Assembly: GCA_051879355.1 (NCBI GenBank)
Contig: JBJELU010000017.1
Location: forward strand, 4,893-68,892
Length of the DNA: 64,000 nt
Direction: 5' to 3'
From: Oliverpabstia sp051879355
GTDB lineage: Bacteria; Bacillota; Clostridia; Lachnospirales; Lachnospiraceae
A program made the translations under genes and the position numbers. How positions within the stretch are numbered: position 1 is the first letter of the stretch; the number at the start of each line of letters is the position of its first letter. Shown piece after piece: positions 1 to 7,930 of this stretch. The notes below the pieces were generated by a model that was not told where the DNA came from, did no database searches, and saw only the letters and a program-made list of their open reading frames with translations.

Positions 1-28
1 TTTTGTTATCACTCTTTACCCATGCTTG

Positions 29-1600
29 TCATCTGCCACGCCCACGTCTACGAACCGGTGTGATTATCTGCTGTTCCCCTTGTGCTTTTAGCTGCTCCTC
101 TGAAGGATGATTTCTGTTGTATTTCACACGATAATCATATTCCTCAGTAAAATCATCATAGACGGACATCTTGTAACGCATACTCCGCATGGATTCTTCG
201 GTATATCCCATTCTGTTCTGATACTTCTTTAGTTCTTCCATTCGGTCATCAGAAGGTGGCGGAAGAAGTTTAGCACGTTTTTCCAGAGAGAGCTTGCGGT
301 ATTCTGCTGGGGATGGAAACGGCTTATTCTGAACCGGCACAGTTGACGAATTGCTATCAAGTAATTCGTCTAACTCATCCTCATTATCTGGTTCTGCGTC
401 GGTTGAGTTATTTGTTGTGCTAAACTCAGTACTTACCGAGCCTGCGCCTGCATCAAGTCCCTGCCACTCTTTATTGAAGTCATCAAATGCAGCACCATAA
501 AAGAAAGACTCGTCATTCTCCGGTATCTCGTGTTTTTCCTGAAACTCGTCATATGCCTCATATACAGAAACATCCGGTTTTCTGGTCGGCTGTGACTCCT
601 GTGTTGGTACCTGCTTTTTAGCCTTAGAAGCAGACTCCTTCACTTCGTCCTCATCCTCTTCCCATCTGGGATAATCCTTCATGGACTGACTGGAATGTTC
701 GATGTCCTGTTCCTGCCTTGGATAATCAAACCAATCCTCTTTTTCCTTCTGTTTCATATACTCCCTGATGCCTGCAACCGTGAATCGCTTACCAAGCTTA
801 CTGCCTCGTACTGCCTGCACCTTACCACCATTGCTGCTGCGATAAGGAAGGGCATAACTGATGGTATTCCCCTTTAAGCGCACATTCATGTGATAGGTTC
901 TCTCAAGCATATTTACCACATCATGGATGTTCTGCGTGGTCGGGTCATTCATGGCAAGTCTGATATACACACGCATTTCATCCTTGAAAGAAAGTTTTCC
1001 CCTTTTCTGCATCTGATTTTCCGCTAAGGTGCGTTCCTCTCTGGTCTTATCCGGATTGTAGAAGCTGTCACGAACAGAGTGCGTCAAGCCCCGGCGCCTG
1101 CACTGTTCTCCAAAATACTCCGACATTTCCACCAGTTCCTTCGGACCTCTCCGAAAGGAAGAACCATCCTTCTGGTTACAGTTATTTACCAGAAAATGCA
1201 CGTGAACATGCTCCGTATCCACATGAACCGCAAACAATACCTCAAATCCCTTCTTCCAGAAAAACTTATGAGCGAAGTCCTCCGCTATCTTGTAAGCATC
1301 TGCATAAGTCAGCTTATCATTGTCCTCCGGATGAAAGGATATGGACAGCTTCTGTGCAAGAATGTCCCTTGGGAAGAACCGGCTGTACTTCTTCTGATGC
1401 ATTTTCCTTGTCATAAGGACACTGTTTGCAAAGTTATCCCGATTGCAGCCAAAGGCATTATATAACTCCGACTTTGTCTTGATAACACCGGAACTTAGCT
1501 GTTCCTTCTTCTGCCCTAGGATATAATCTGCCGCACTGTGAAGCTGTGCCACAGACTTACAGGGAGCATATTTTACATTGACATTTCCATATACTGCCAT
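29..1600 (-). CDS. MOBP-type relaxase / mobilization nuclease
   Basis: This 523-aa protein is the relaxase that would nick the element's oriT and carry the strand during conjugation. The N-terminal half shows the HUH-like metal site of the MobA/VirD2 family: H126, then the cluster HVHVHF at 131-136, and a candidate catalytic tyrosine near residue 26. The C-terminal ~200 residues are charged, low-complexity and probably disordered. It starts one base after the mobC stop, so the two are translated as a pair. It marks the left 5 kb as part of an integrative conjugative or mobilizable element that continues beyond the window. Confidence 0.9.
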   Translation of the reverse strand: MAVYGNVNVKYAPCKSVAQLHSAADYILGQKKEQLSSGVIKTKSELYNAFGCNRDNFANSVLMTRKMHQKKYSRFFPRDILAQKLSISFHPEDNDKLTYADAYKIAEDFAHKFFWKKGFEVLFAVHVDTEHVHVHFLVNNCNQKDGSSFRRGPKELVEMSEYFGEQCRRRGLTHSVRDSFYNPDKTREERTLAENQMQKRGKLSFKDEMRVYIRLAMNDPTTQNIHDVVNMLERTYHMNVRLKGNTISYALPYRSSNGGKVQAVRGSKLGKRFTVAGIREYMKQKEKEDWFDYPRQEQDIEHSSQSMKDYPRWEEDEDEVKESASKAKKQVPTQESQPTRKPDVSVYEAYDEFQEKHEIPENDESFFYGAAFDDFNKEWQGLDAGAGSVSTEFSTTNNSTDAEPDNEDELDELLDSNSSTVPVQNKPFPSPAEYRKLSLEKRAKLLPPPSDDRMEELKKYQNRMGYTEESMRSMRYKMSVYDDFTEEYDYRVKYNRNHPSEEQLKAQGEQQIITPVRRRGRGR

Positions 1601-1957
1601 CTAATTCACCACCTTTTCATATAGCTTTAATACCGAGTCTTCCAACCGCCGGAATACTCTTTGGAACGGTTCAAATGCTGTCATGGATATCAAATCCGGA
1701 TAGGCATTGATATTCCTTGCCAGCTGGTTGATATTGACCCCCTGCTTTTTTAGTTCATAGCAGACATCATTCATAACCTCCATAAACTGCTTCAGTGTTG
1801 TCCCGTCAATCTGCCTGCCCTTGTTGACACGGAGCAGATAGTCGATGAAATCAGCGGAAGTCTTATATCCGCTCTCCTTCATCTGCGATTCAAATTCCTG
1901 CTTTACATGGTAATCCACACGAGAATAGATTACCTCGTCTCTTGTTCGTTTCCCCAT
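1601..1957 (-). CDS. mobC: MobC-family relaxosome accessory protein
   Basis: A 118-aa protein with the MobC hallmark GVNINQLARNIN near residue 74 and a ribbon-helix-helix-like N-terminus. MobC proteins bind beside oriT and help the relaxase melt the nic region. It lies directly upstream of the relaxase gene with no spacer. The start ATG follows a GGAGAACATT-type ribosome site. The family call is firm; which DNA it binds is inferred (see the inverted repeats at 1988-2008 and 2425-2680). Confidence 0.85.
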   Translation of the reverse strand: MGKRTRDEVIYSRVDYHVKQEFESQMKESGYKTSADFIDYLLRVNKGRQIDGTTLKQFMEVMNDVCYELKKQGVNINQLARNINAYPDLISMTAFEPFQRVFRRLEDSVLKLYEKVVN

Positions 1958-2605
1958 AATGTTCTCCTTCTTTTTATCTGTGGTGGACAGTATCCGATTT
2001 CAATACTGCCCGGGTTAATTGGTTACATTGCTTCCCTGTCACCACTGTTTTGAGATTTCAAAATGTGGTTTAAGGCAACAAAAAAGCCACAAAACTCATT
2101 GGTTGAATTGGTATTGCTGCCTTTTCTTCCATTTGTTTCATGGCTTCGCTTTTTGGTATTTTTGTATTCAGTTATTGTGTTTTGGCTACGATTGCACCGG
2201 ATTATGGCTACATACTAATAGAAATTGTGGTCTGCCCCGGTAAATTGCAGTGTCATGCCCCTGTTGTGGTTCTACTGTTGCTCTGCTTTGTAGCCATTTG
2301 GTTGCAGATATTGTCCAAACTGTATCTGCTATAGCTATACTGTCCATAAGAACCGCTATCATCTGCATCCGTCTGGGTATTTCTTCGTAGCCTTTGTGTA
2401 AGCGATGCTTCGTCAGCAGGGCACATCATCCCCACAGGTCTGCCCGCCGGAAAAAAGACTCCGTCAGACAGACAAAAGCAGCCCTTCGCTTACCGCTTCG
2501 GACTGCTTTTTCCACATCTCTACTACTTATTGAAATCTTCTATTCCCTTTCCGATGTGGTGGGGATGATATAGGCAGGTAGTACCGCTGGCTTGCCAAAT
2601 CGTCA

Positions 2606-2647
2606 AAAATAAAATCAGAGTGCCTTACGGCACCCCGATTTTATTTT
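2606..2647. terminator. Strong AT-armed hairpin, bidirectional terminator-like
   Basis: A perfect 11-bp outer stem (2606-2616 with 2637-2647) and an inner GTGCC/GGCAC stem with a TTAC loop. The A-rich and T-rich arms would give U-tracts in both directions. It is enclosed by the inverted pair at 2574-2586/2668-2680. Confidence 0.6.
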
Positions 2648-2713
2648 CTCCTCATTGTCTTCACCATCGGTGCTACCTGCTCATGGGCTACGCCCCCGAG
2701 ACCCCCGGACAGA

Positions 2714-2748
2714 AAAACTCACCATCTGCAAAGGGGATGGTGAGTTTT
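2714..2748. terminator. 13-bp perfect hairpin
   Basis: Arms 2714-2726 and 2736-2748 are exact complements around a 9-nt loop. It lies downstream of the PIN toxin gene and may terminate that transcript. Confidence 0.5.
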
Positions 2749-2819
2749 CTGTCTTTGCCGCAATTGTGCCCTGGAATGTAGCCGATGTTCACTTTAGTAA
2801 TTGTACGAATGTACATCGG

Positions 2820-3218
2820 CTATAAATACCGCTCCACAAATTCTGCTGGTGTTACAATTTCAGGTTTTTCTATTACAATATCAGAAAAATCCTTATCACC
2901 TGTAATAAGAACATCCACATCTTCAATAATAGCTGTAAAAAGGACCGGATAATCCTTCACATCACGAATTTCAAATAATTCTTGGTCAATCTCATCTGGT
3001 GTGTAGACATATTCAAAGCTCATCAAAAATAAAAGTCTTTCAATGTCAGCTTCTCTTTTCGGGAACTTTCTGCGTACTACACTTTTTAATTCTTCCACTA
3101 CATATGAAGAAAGCACCAATTCATGTTCCGCAAAGATATATTCCATAATGGAATTGAACTTCTGACTCGGAAACAGTAACGCTGAAATCAACACATTTGT
3201 ATCAAGCATTATCCGCAT
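2820..3218 (-). CDS. PIN-domain toxin of a type II TA pair
   Basis: A 132-aa PIN-fold ribonuclease (COG1569-like). It opens with MLDTNVLISALL, which supplies the first acidic metal ligand; further conserved acids are D97-type positions in DVKDYPVL and the ITGDKDF motif near residue 105. PIN toxins cleave RNA when freed from the antitoxin. The ATG directly follows the antitoxin stop (TAAATG), so the two are co-translated. The stop codon falls in a 10-bp hairpin (2779-2788/2813-2822). In a conjugative element the pair probably stabilises inheritance. Confidence 0.85.
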   Translation of the reverse strand: MRIMLDTNVLISALLFPSQKFNSIMEYIFAEHELVLSSYVVEELKSVVRRKFPKREADIERLLFLMSFEYVYTPDEIDQELFEIRDVKDYPVLFTAIIEDVDVLITGDKDFSDIVIEKPEIVTPAEFVERYL

Positions 3219-3476
3219 TTACTTCACCACGCTTTCCTGCCTGAGTTCTTTAATCATCCGGACTACATCTTCTTCGCTGTTCAATCCAGCCTGCTGTGCT
3301 TCTCCGGAAAATGCTCTCTGTGCCTCCCTAAACGCATCCATCGAGGAATTCATCATATATATACGACCACCTTCTTCCATGAAAAGCACTTTATCGCCGT
3401 TTTTTATCCCAAGTTTTCTACGAATCTCTACCGGAATTGTTACCTGACCTTTTGATGTTACTTTAGCAAGTTCCAT
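3219..3476 (-). CDS. AbrB/MazE-type antitoxin
   Basis: An 85-aa swapped-hairpin DNA-binding protein: MELAKVTSKGQVTIPVEIRR is the SpoVT-AbrB core, and the acidic C-terminal helices presumably neutralise the PIN toxin. The open frame extends 23 codons upstream, but an AAAGGAGG site lies 6 bases before the ATG at 3476, so that start was chosen. It is first in a two-gene operon and is expected to autorepress. Confidence 0.88.
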   Translation of the reverse strand: MELAKVTSKGQVTIPVEIRRKLGIKNGDKVLFMEEGGRIYMMNSSMDAFREAQRAFSGEAQQAGLNSEEDVVRMIKELRQESVVK

Positions 3477-3571
3477 ATTAAAACCTCCTTTAAAATGTAA
3501 TGCATTCCTTACTTTCCTTACACTGTTAGTATATCCCGTTTCCATGATAATATCAACTCCTTTTCAAAAAA

Positions 3572-3736
3572 TTACACACCAAACGAGTAATCAAGAAACT
3601 CATTCTCTTCCGGCTGAGGCATTTCTTCTTCCCGGGAATCTTTTGTCTGCTCACAGACACTTTCCTGTTCCATCAATGACTTTCCTGCCGACGGGGTCAC
3701 AACCTGCGGATTCCCCTGCTGATACGGATAAGACAT
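3572..3736 (-). CDS. 54-aa hypothetical protein of the parM operon
   Basis: A small open frame whose ATG overlaps the preceding stop as TAATG, a classic translational-coupling arrangement. The product begins MSYPYQQGNPQ, has a Gln/Glu-rich middle and ends EFLDYSFGV. No family is recognised. Position, coupling and acidic C-terminus argue that it is real. It is the third gene after parM, so a role in the partition or accessory unit is possible but unproven. Confidence 0.5.
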   Translation of the reverse strand: MSYPYQQGNPQVVTPSAGKSLMEQESVCEQTKDSREEEMPQPEENEFLDYSFGV

Positions 3737-3969
3737 TATCCCACCAGCCTGTCTGCAAAAGCATCCTCCTTTTCCCTGCTTTCAAGATAGGGATCGTTTT
3801 TCTTGGAAAGATGCCTTTCATAATAATCATTGATAGCCGCCACCACAAACGCGTTCTGCGACTTAAAGCTCTGTTCTACCTCTTCGGAATGCAGGCGTTC
3901 CCACGCCCGCACTCCTCCCTCATCCGTCATATTGAAACGAATGTTGTGATTCCTGTACTGCTTTGTCAT
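3736..3969 (-). CDS. 77-aa hypothetical protein following parM (possible partition adaptor)
   Basis: A charged protein starting MTKQYRNHNIRFNMTDEG, with a helical centre (SFKSQNAFVVAAINDYYERH) resembling ribbon-helix-helix-type small DNA-binding proteins. It starts 10 bp after the parM stop. In R1-type systems the gene after parM encodes ParR, which binds centromere repeats. Size and position match that role, but no sequence motif proves it. Confidence 0.6.
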   Translation of the reverse strand: MTKQYRNHNIRFNMTDEGGVRAWERLHSEEVEQSFKSQNAFVVAAINDYYERHLSKKNDPYLESREKEDAFADRLVG

Positions 3970-3979
3970 ATTGCCTCAC

Positions 3980-4942
3980 CTACCTTCTGCCTGACTTGCT
4001 CTGATGTCTTAAAAGCATATAGCAGTAATACTCGTATCCTTTGGCATTAGCACGAATATCATGATTAAAAATGGTGGTGTCCGGATTATAATTCCCAAAC
4101 TGCTCTACCAGTCTTGCTCCACCACCCATGAAGTAAACCTTCATCAGCTTCTCATTATATTCATGGTCACGAAGCTTCTGGAAAATCTCCTCCACATAGT
4201 CACAAATTGCCTTTTCCACAATGGATGCATGGGGCTCCGGCAGTTCAATCTTCCCGCTACGAAGAATATTATCAATTACATCGTCCATAAGATTGTCCCC
4301 CGTCTTGTCCTGCACCATGTTGTGAATCTTCTGAAAGCACTGGAACACGCCAAGCTTCTCGGTCCATGCCTTGCTTTCCATTGGTCTACCGTTATTCAGA
4401 TACATCAGATTCATGGTGCCGTTTCCAATATCTGCAAGAAGCGTTACGCCTGCAAAATCCTTCAGATTCTCTGTCACTGCCGAGTAACACTGCGGCATAA
4501 CCGTACATCCGGCAAACTCAATACAATAAAGTCTGTCCTTATAGCCGACCTCCACACTGCTGTTTCTAAGCATATATCTCTTAAAGTCCTCCCTCTGTGC
4601 CTGCACCCATTTAAGAGGAAGCCCAGCTGCAAGATGAATCCTTGCCCTGTTTACAGAGTCTGTCATTCCTCTTGCTTCCAGTTCCTTTACAATAGCCACA
4701 AGTGTCAGCACATAATTGTCGTCATCAGTCTGCTTATCTGCCACAAAACCCTTTCTTCCCTCTCCAATGACATAATATCCACCGTCGTACTCGATATAAT
4801 CTCTGCTTAACACAGGTGCGCTGTCATACTTTGCAATTGCTGTCTTAAAGCATCTCCTGGCTGTTTTCATATTTCCGTAGCCGTTGTCTACTCCAATAAT
4901 TAATGCTCCGTTCATACTGTATTCTCTAATCTTCTCTGTCAT
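3980..4942 (-). CDS. parM: ParM/StbA-like actin-family ATPase
   Basis: A 320-aa protein with the actin-fold nucleotide motifs: phosphate-1 GVDNGYGNMKT near residue 17, phosphate-2 LADIGNGTMNLMYL near 185, and adenosine motif FMGGGARLVE near 275. ParM filaments push plasmid copies apart; several conjugative elements also carry one. The ATG at 4942 was chosen over an upstream in-frame start because GAGAGG lies 5 bases before it. Two small genes follow closely. Iteron-like repeats upstream (5070-5133) are candidate centromere or operator sites. Confidence 0.85.
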   Translation of the reverse strand: MTEKIREYSMNGALIIGVDNGYGNMKTARRCFKTAIAKYDSAPVLSRDYIEYDGGYYVIGEGRKGFVADKQTDDDNYVLTLVAIVKELEARGMTDSVNRARIHLAAGLPLKWVQAQREDFKRYMLRNSSVEVGYKDRLYCIEFAGCTVMPQCYSAVTENLKDFAGVTLLADIGNGTMNLMYLNNGRPMESKAWTEKLGVFQCFQKIHNMVQDKTGDNLMDDVIDNILRSGKIELPEPHASIVEKAICDYVEEIFQKLRDHEYNEKLMKVYFMGGGARLVEQFGNYNPDTTIFNHDIRANAKGYEYYCYMLLRHQSKSGRR

Positions 4943-5069
4943 AAAATCCTCTCTTTCTCCAGCATCTGTGCCGGTAACCAAAATAAAAAATGTCCATGCA
5001 TCTGTATCTCTACAAACACATGGACGAATTCACTGCCACTCTTGATATTTGGCGTATCCTTCCTACGAA

Positions 5070-5133
5070 TTACTACACACTTTACTACACACTTTTTTCA
5101 TCAAATTACACCATTTTACGATAAGTTACGATA
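5070..5133. repeat. Iteron-like direct repeats upstream of parM
   Basis: A 12-bp unit TTACTACACACT occurs twice in perfect tandem (5070-5081, 5082-5093). The 8-mer TTACGATA follows twice at 10-bp spacing (5116-5123, 5126-5133). R1-type partition systems have ~11-bp direct repeats upstream of parM that bind the adaptor. These repeats are equivalently placed but few. A GTCCATG/CATGGAC inverted pair lies nearer the gene (4992-4998/5029-5035). Confidence 0.5.
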
Positions 5134-5151
5134 GTTTCCTCTCAAATTAAA

Positions 5152-5192
5152 AATGCCCTCAAAGCCTGTAAAACCAAGCATTTGAGGGCATT
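5152..5192. terminator. 12-bp perfect hairpin at the element/chromosome boundary
   Basis: AATGCCCTCAAA (5152-5163) pairs exactly with 5181-5192 around a 17-nt loop. It separates the pyr operon end from the parM leader. The junction of the mobile element lies somewhere in 4943-5267; no duplicated att site can be recognised because the other end is outside the window. Confidence 0.5.
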
Positions 5193-5267
5193 CACGAGGT
5201 CTATAAAAAATGGACAGGCAGGAAATCTATAAATTCCTGTTTATATGCTTCCATGATTCTCCTCCTG

Positions 5268-6170
5268 TTATCTTACCGCTCCGATCAGTGTATTAATATC
5301 TTCCACCTGATACTTCCTCATATACTCTTCAATTCCCCGTGCCACATCTCTTGCCGCATAAGGATTATAGAAATTTGCAGTACCCACTGATACCGCTGTG
5401 GCACCTGCCAGTATAAATTCCATGGCATCATCTGCTGTGGCAATACCGCCCATACCGATAATCGGCACTTTCACAGCATTGGCCACCTGGTACACCATCC
5501 GCACCGCCACCGGCTTCACTGCAGGACCGGACATTCCGCCTGTCTTGTTGGCAACGGCAAAAGTTCTTCGATGGATATCAATTTTCATTCCTGTCAGGGT
5601 GTTGATCAGAGACAATACATCCGCACCACCGGCTTCCGCAGCCCTTGCCATTTCAGTAATGTCAGTTACGTTGGGGCTGAGTTTCATAATCACCGGCTGT
5701 TTTGCTCTCTTTTTCACTTCTTTTGTGATGGCTTCCACTGCTTTCGGATCCTGACCAAAGGCAATGCCTCCCTCTTTGACGTTCGGGCAGGAAATATTGA
5801 TTTCCAGCATGTCCACGTCTTCCTCGGCCAGACGTTCCACAACGGCACAGTAATCCTCTGTAGTTTTCCCACAAACATTTACAATAATTTTGGTATCGTA
5901 TTTTTTCAAAAATGGAATATCTCTCTCACAGAACACATCGATGCCCGGATTCTGCAGACCGATGGCATTGATCATACCACCGTAGGTCTCTGCGATTCTC
6001 GGGGTTGGATTGCCCGGCCACGGTACATTGGCCACACCTTTGGTCACAACAGCCCCCAGTTCTCCCAGATCATAGAATTCACTGTATTCTGCACCGCTTC
6101 CAAATGTCCCGGAAGCAGTCATAACCGGATTCTTCAGTTCCACACCGGCAAGATTTACTTTTGTATTCAT
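5268..6170 (-). CDS. pyrD: Dihydroorotate dehydrogenase B, catalytic subunit
   Basis: A 300-aa class 1B enzyme that oxidises dihydroorotate to orotate, passing electrons via FMN to PyrK and NAD+. Visible are ASGTFGSG near the N-terminus, NISCPN with the catalytic-loop cysteine near 130, LSPNVTDI, and the phosphate-binding GMGGI near 245. The ATG at 6170 overlaps the pyrK stop by one base (TGATG). It is the last pyr gene seen; pyrE, commonly next in Clostridia, is absent and the mobile element follows instead. Confidence 0.95.
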   Translation of the reverse strand: MNTKVNLAGVELKNPVMTASGTFGSGAEYSEFYDLGELGAVVTKGVANVPWPGNPTPRIAETYGGMINAIGLQNPGIDVFCERDIPFLKKYDTKIIVNVCGKTTEDYCAVVERLAEEDVDMLEINISCPNVKEGGIAFGQDPKAVEAITKEVKKRAKQPVIMKLSPNVTDITEMARAAEAGGADVLSLINTLTGMKIDIHRRTFAVANKTGGMSGPAVKPVAVRMVYQVANAVKVPIIGMGGIATADDAMEFILAGATAVSVGTANFYNPYAARDVARGIEEYMRKYQVEDINTLIGAVR

Positions 6171-6946
6171 CACAGTTCCACCTCCGATGCTCTAAATACC
6201 GGACCATCTTTGCAGATTCTCTTGTTATGCACATGAGAATGTCCGTCTACTTCTTTTGATTTGCACACACAGGCAAGGCAGGCACCGATACCGCAGGCCA
6301 TCTTTTCCTCCATGGAAATCCAGCAGGGGATGTCCTGCTCTTCTGCATATGCCTTGATAGCACGGAGCATCGGAGTAGGTCCGCAGGCAAAAATCATATC
6401 TGCTTTCAGCCCGTTTTCACGGATGGCATCCATAACATTTCCTTTTGTTCCTGCACTTCCATCTTCTGTGGCAACAAAAGCCTCTCCGTTTTTCTTCATT
6501 TCTTCTGTCAAAAACAGCTGGTCACGATATCCGGCAATTGTGATCGCATGACCTTTCACCTGTTTTCCCACTTCAATCATCGGCGGAATACCAATACCCC
6601 CGCCCATCAGAAATACTGTTTTTCCTTCTGTCTCTTCCATAGGAAATCCATTTCCCAGAGGTCCGAGAACTTCTACCTGGTCTCCCGGCTTCATCTTAGA
6701 AAAGGCTTCTGTTCCTGTATTACTTCCGGTCACACGATAAACGATCCGCAGTCTTCCCTGTTCTCCATCAATCTCACAGAGACTGATCGGTCTTGGAAGC
6801 AGCTTACTTCCATCTGTGCAGTACAGAGAAATAAACTGTCCAGGCTTTGCCCAGCCGGCAATCTGCTCCGTCTGCAGCCACATACTGTAAATATCTGTCC
6901 CAATGGACTCCTGGCTGATGACTGTACACCATTCTTTTGCTTTCAT
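6170..6946 (-). CDS. pyrK: Dihydroorotate dehydrogenase electron-transfer subunit
   Basis: A ferredoxin-reductase-like protein with an FAD site (RPISLCEI), an NAD-binding GGGIGIPPM segment, and a C-terminal [2Fe-2S] site in CGIGACLACVC. It couples PyrD to NAD+. The start at 6946 follows AGGAG at 10 bp; an alternative ATG ten codons upstream has a weaker site. It overlaps pyrD by one base. Confidence 0.94.
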   Translation of the reverse strand: MKAKEWCTVISQESIGTDIYSMWLQTEQIAGWAKPGQFISLYCTDGSKLLPRPISLCEIDGEQGRLRIVYRVTGSNTGTEAFSKMKPGDQVEVLGPLGNGFPMEETEGKTVFLMGGGIGIPPMIEVGKQVKGHAITIAGYRDQLFLTEEMKKNGEAFVATEDGSAGTKGNVMDAIRENGLKADMIFACGPTPMLRAIKAYAEEQDIPCWISMEEKMACGIGACLACVCKSKEVDGHSHVHNKRICKDGPVFRASEVEL

Positions 6947-7000
6947 CAATTTCTGTCTCCTGTCATCCTTTATCATTTCTTTTCTTCCCGCAAACAGTAA

Positions 7001-7930
7001 TTATTTTGCTGCCTGCAGTGCTCCGTCAATGTCTGCGATCATATCTTTCACTGCCTGTCTGGAAGCGTCTGCGAAGTTCTCAGCACCGAAGGATGCATAA
7101 GCCTCCTGCTTATATGCCGCAATAATTCCTCTGGAGGAATTGATGATTGCACCCAGGCCGTCTTCATTGAAGAAATGTACCAGATCTTTTCCTCGTCCGC
7201 CCTGTGCACCATAACCAGGTACCAGAATAAAGGTTTTCGGCATGATTTTTCTCAGTACTTTACCCTGTTCCGGATAGGTGGCACCCACAACAGCACCAAT
7301 ATAGCTGTAGGAATCTCCCATATGATCTTTGCCCCAGTCAGCAACCTGTTCGCCTACCCACTCATACAGCGGACGGCCGTCGATCATTCTGTCCTGAAAT
7401 TCCCCGCTGGACGGATTGGAAGTTTTTACCAGAATAAACAGACCTTTATTTTCTTCTTTACATACTTTAATAAATGGTTTGATACCGTCAGAGCCCAGGT
7501 ATGGATTGACCGTAGCAAAATCTTCATCAAATCCATAATAGCTTTTGGAACCAACCTGAACTTTTCCCAGATGACCTACGGCATATGCCTCAGATGTAGA
7601 ACCGATATCTCCTCTCTTTACATCTCCGATTACAACAAGACCTTTCTCATGGCAGTAATCTACCGTTTTCTTGAATGCTTTCAGTCCCTCGATACCAAAC
7701 TGTTCATACATGGCCACCTGTGGCTTTACAGCAGGAATCAGATCATAAGTAGCATCTACAATTGCCTTGTTGAACTGCCAGATAGCTTCTGCAGCTCCTT
7801 CCAGTGTCTCACCGTACTCCGCAAAAGCACGTGTCTGGATATGTTCCGGCACATAATTCAGCATGGGATCCAGTCCGACTACGATAGGTGCATGAGTTTT
7901 CTGAATTTTTTCAATTAATTTATTAATCAT
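7001..7930 (-). CDS. pyrF: Orotidine 5'-phosphate decarboxylase (long form)
   Basis: A 309-aa enzyme that decarboxylates OMP to UMP. This is the longer Actinobacteria/Clostridia subtype rather than the ~230-aa E. coli type. The catalytic Asp-Lys-Asp motif is in VIGDVKRGDIGST, and the phosphate-binding loop is VPGYGAQGG. The ATG at 7930 is preceded by GGAGAAG and lies inside the last codons of pyrC (8-bp overlap), so translation is coupled. Confidence 0.95.
   Translation of the reverse strand: MINKLIEKIQKTHAPIVVGLDPMLNYVPEHIQTRAFAEYGETLEGAAEAIWQFNKAIVDATYDLIPAVKPQVAMYEQFGIEGLKAFKKTVDYCHEKGLVVIGDVKRGDIGSTSEAYAVGHLGKVQVGSKSYYGFDEDFATVNPYLGSDGIKPFIKVCKEENKGLFILVKTSNPSSGEFQDRMIDGRPLYEWVGEQVADWGKDHMGDSYSYIGAVVGATYPEQGKVLRKIMPKTFILVPGYGAQGGRGKDLVHFFNEDGLGAIINSSRGIIAAYKQEAYASFGAENFADASRQAVKDMIADIDGALQAAK

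Larger units (their letters stand above)
1958..2819. other. 862-bp non-coding region of the mobile element, rich in inverted repeats (possible oriT)
   Basis: No convincing gene is seen; the only open frames are short, overlapping and compositionally unlike neighbours. It holds nested inverted repeats. CAGTAT/ATACTG sits at 1988-1993 and 2003-2008. ATCATCCCCA/TGGGGATGAT at 2425-2434 and 2560-2569 encloses the AAAAGCAG/CTGCTTTT hairpin at 2474-2510. A 12-of-13 inverted pair lies at 2574-2586 and 2668-2680. Hairpins occupy 2606-2647, 2714-2748 and 2779-2822. Its position upstream of mobC fits an oriT, but the nic site cannot be fixed from sequence alone. Confidence 0.5.

Noticed and set aside
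2019..2334. Short hydrophobic plus-strand frames in the mobile element
   Set aside because: Two overlapping frames, no ribosome site, composition explained by the Trp/Phe-rich antisense of repeat DNA.
4061..4810. 249-codon plus-strand frame
   Set aside because: Antisense to parM; no recognisable family.
4943..5267. tRNA gene or duplicated att site at the element end
   Set aside because: No tRNA fold is seen, and the matching end lies outside the window, so no direct repeat can be tested.
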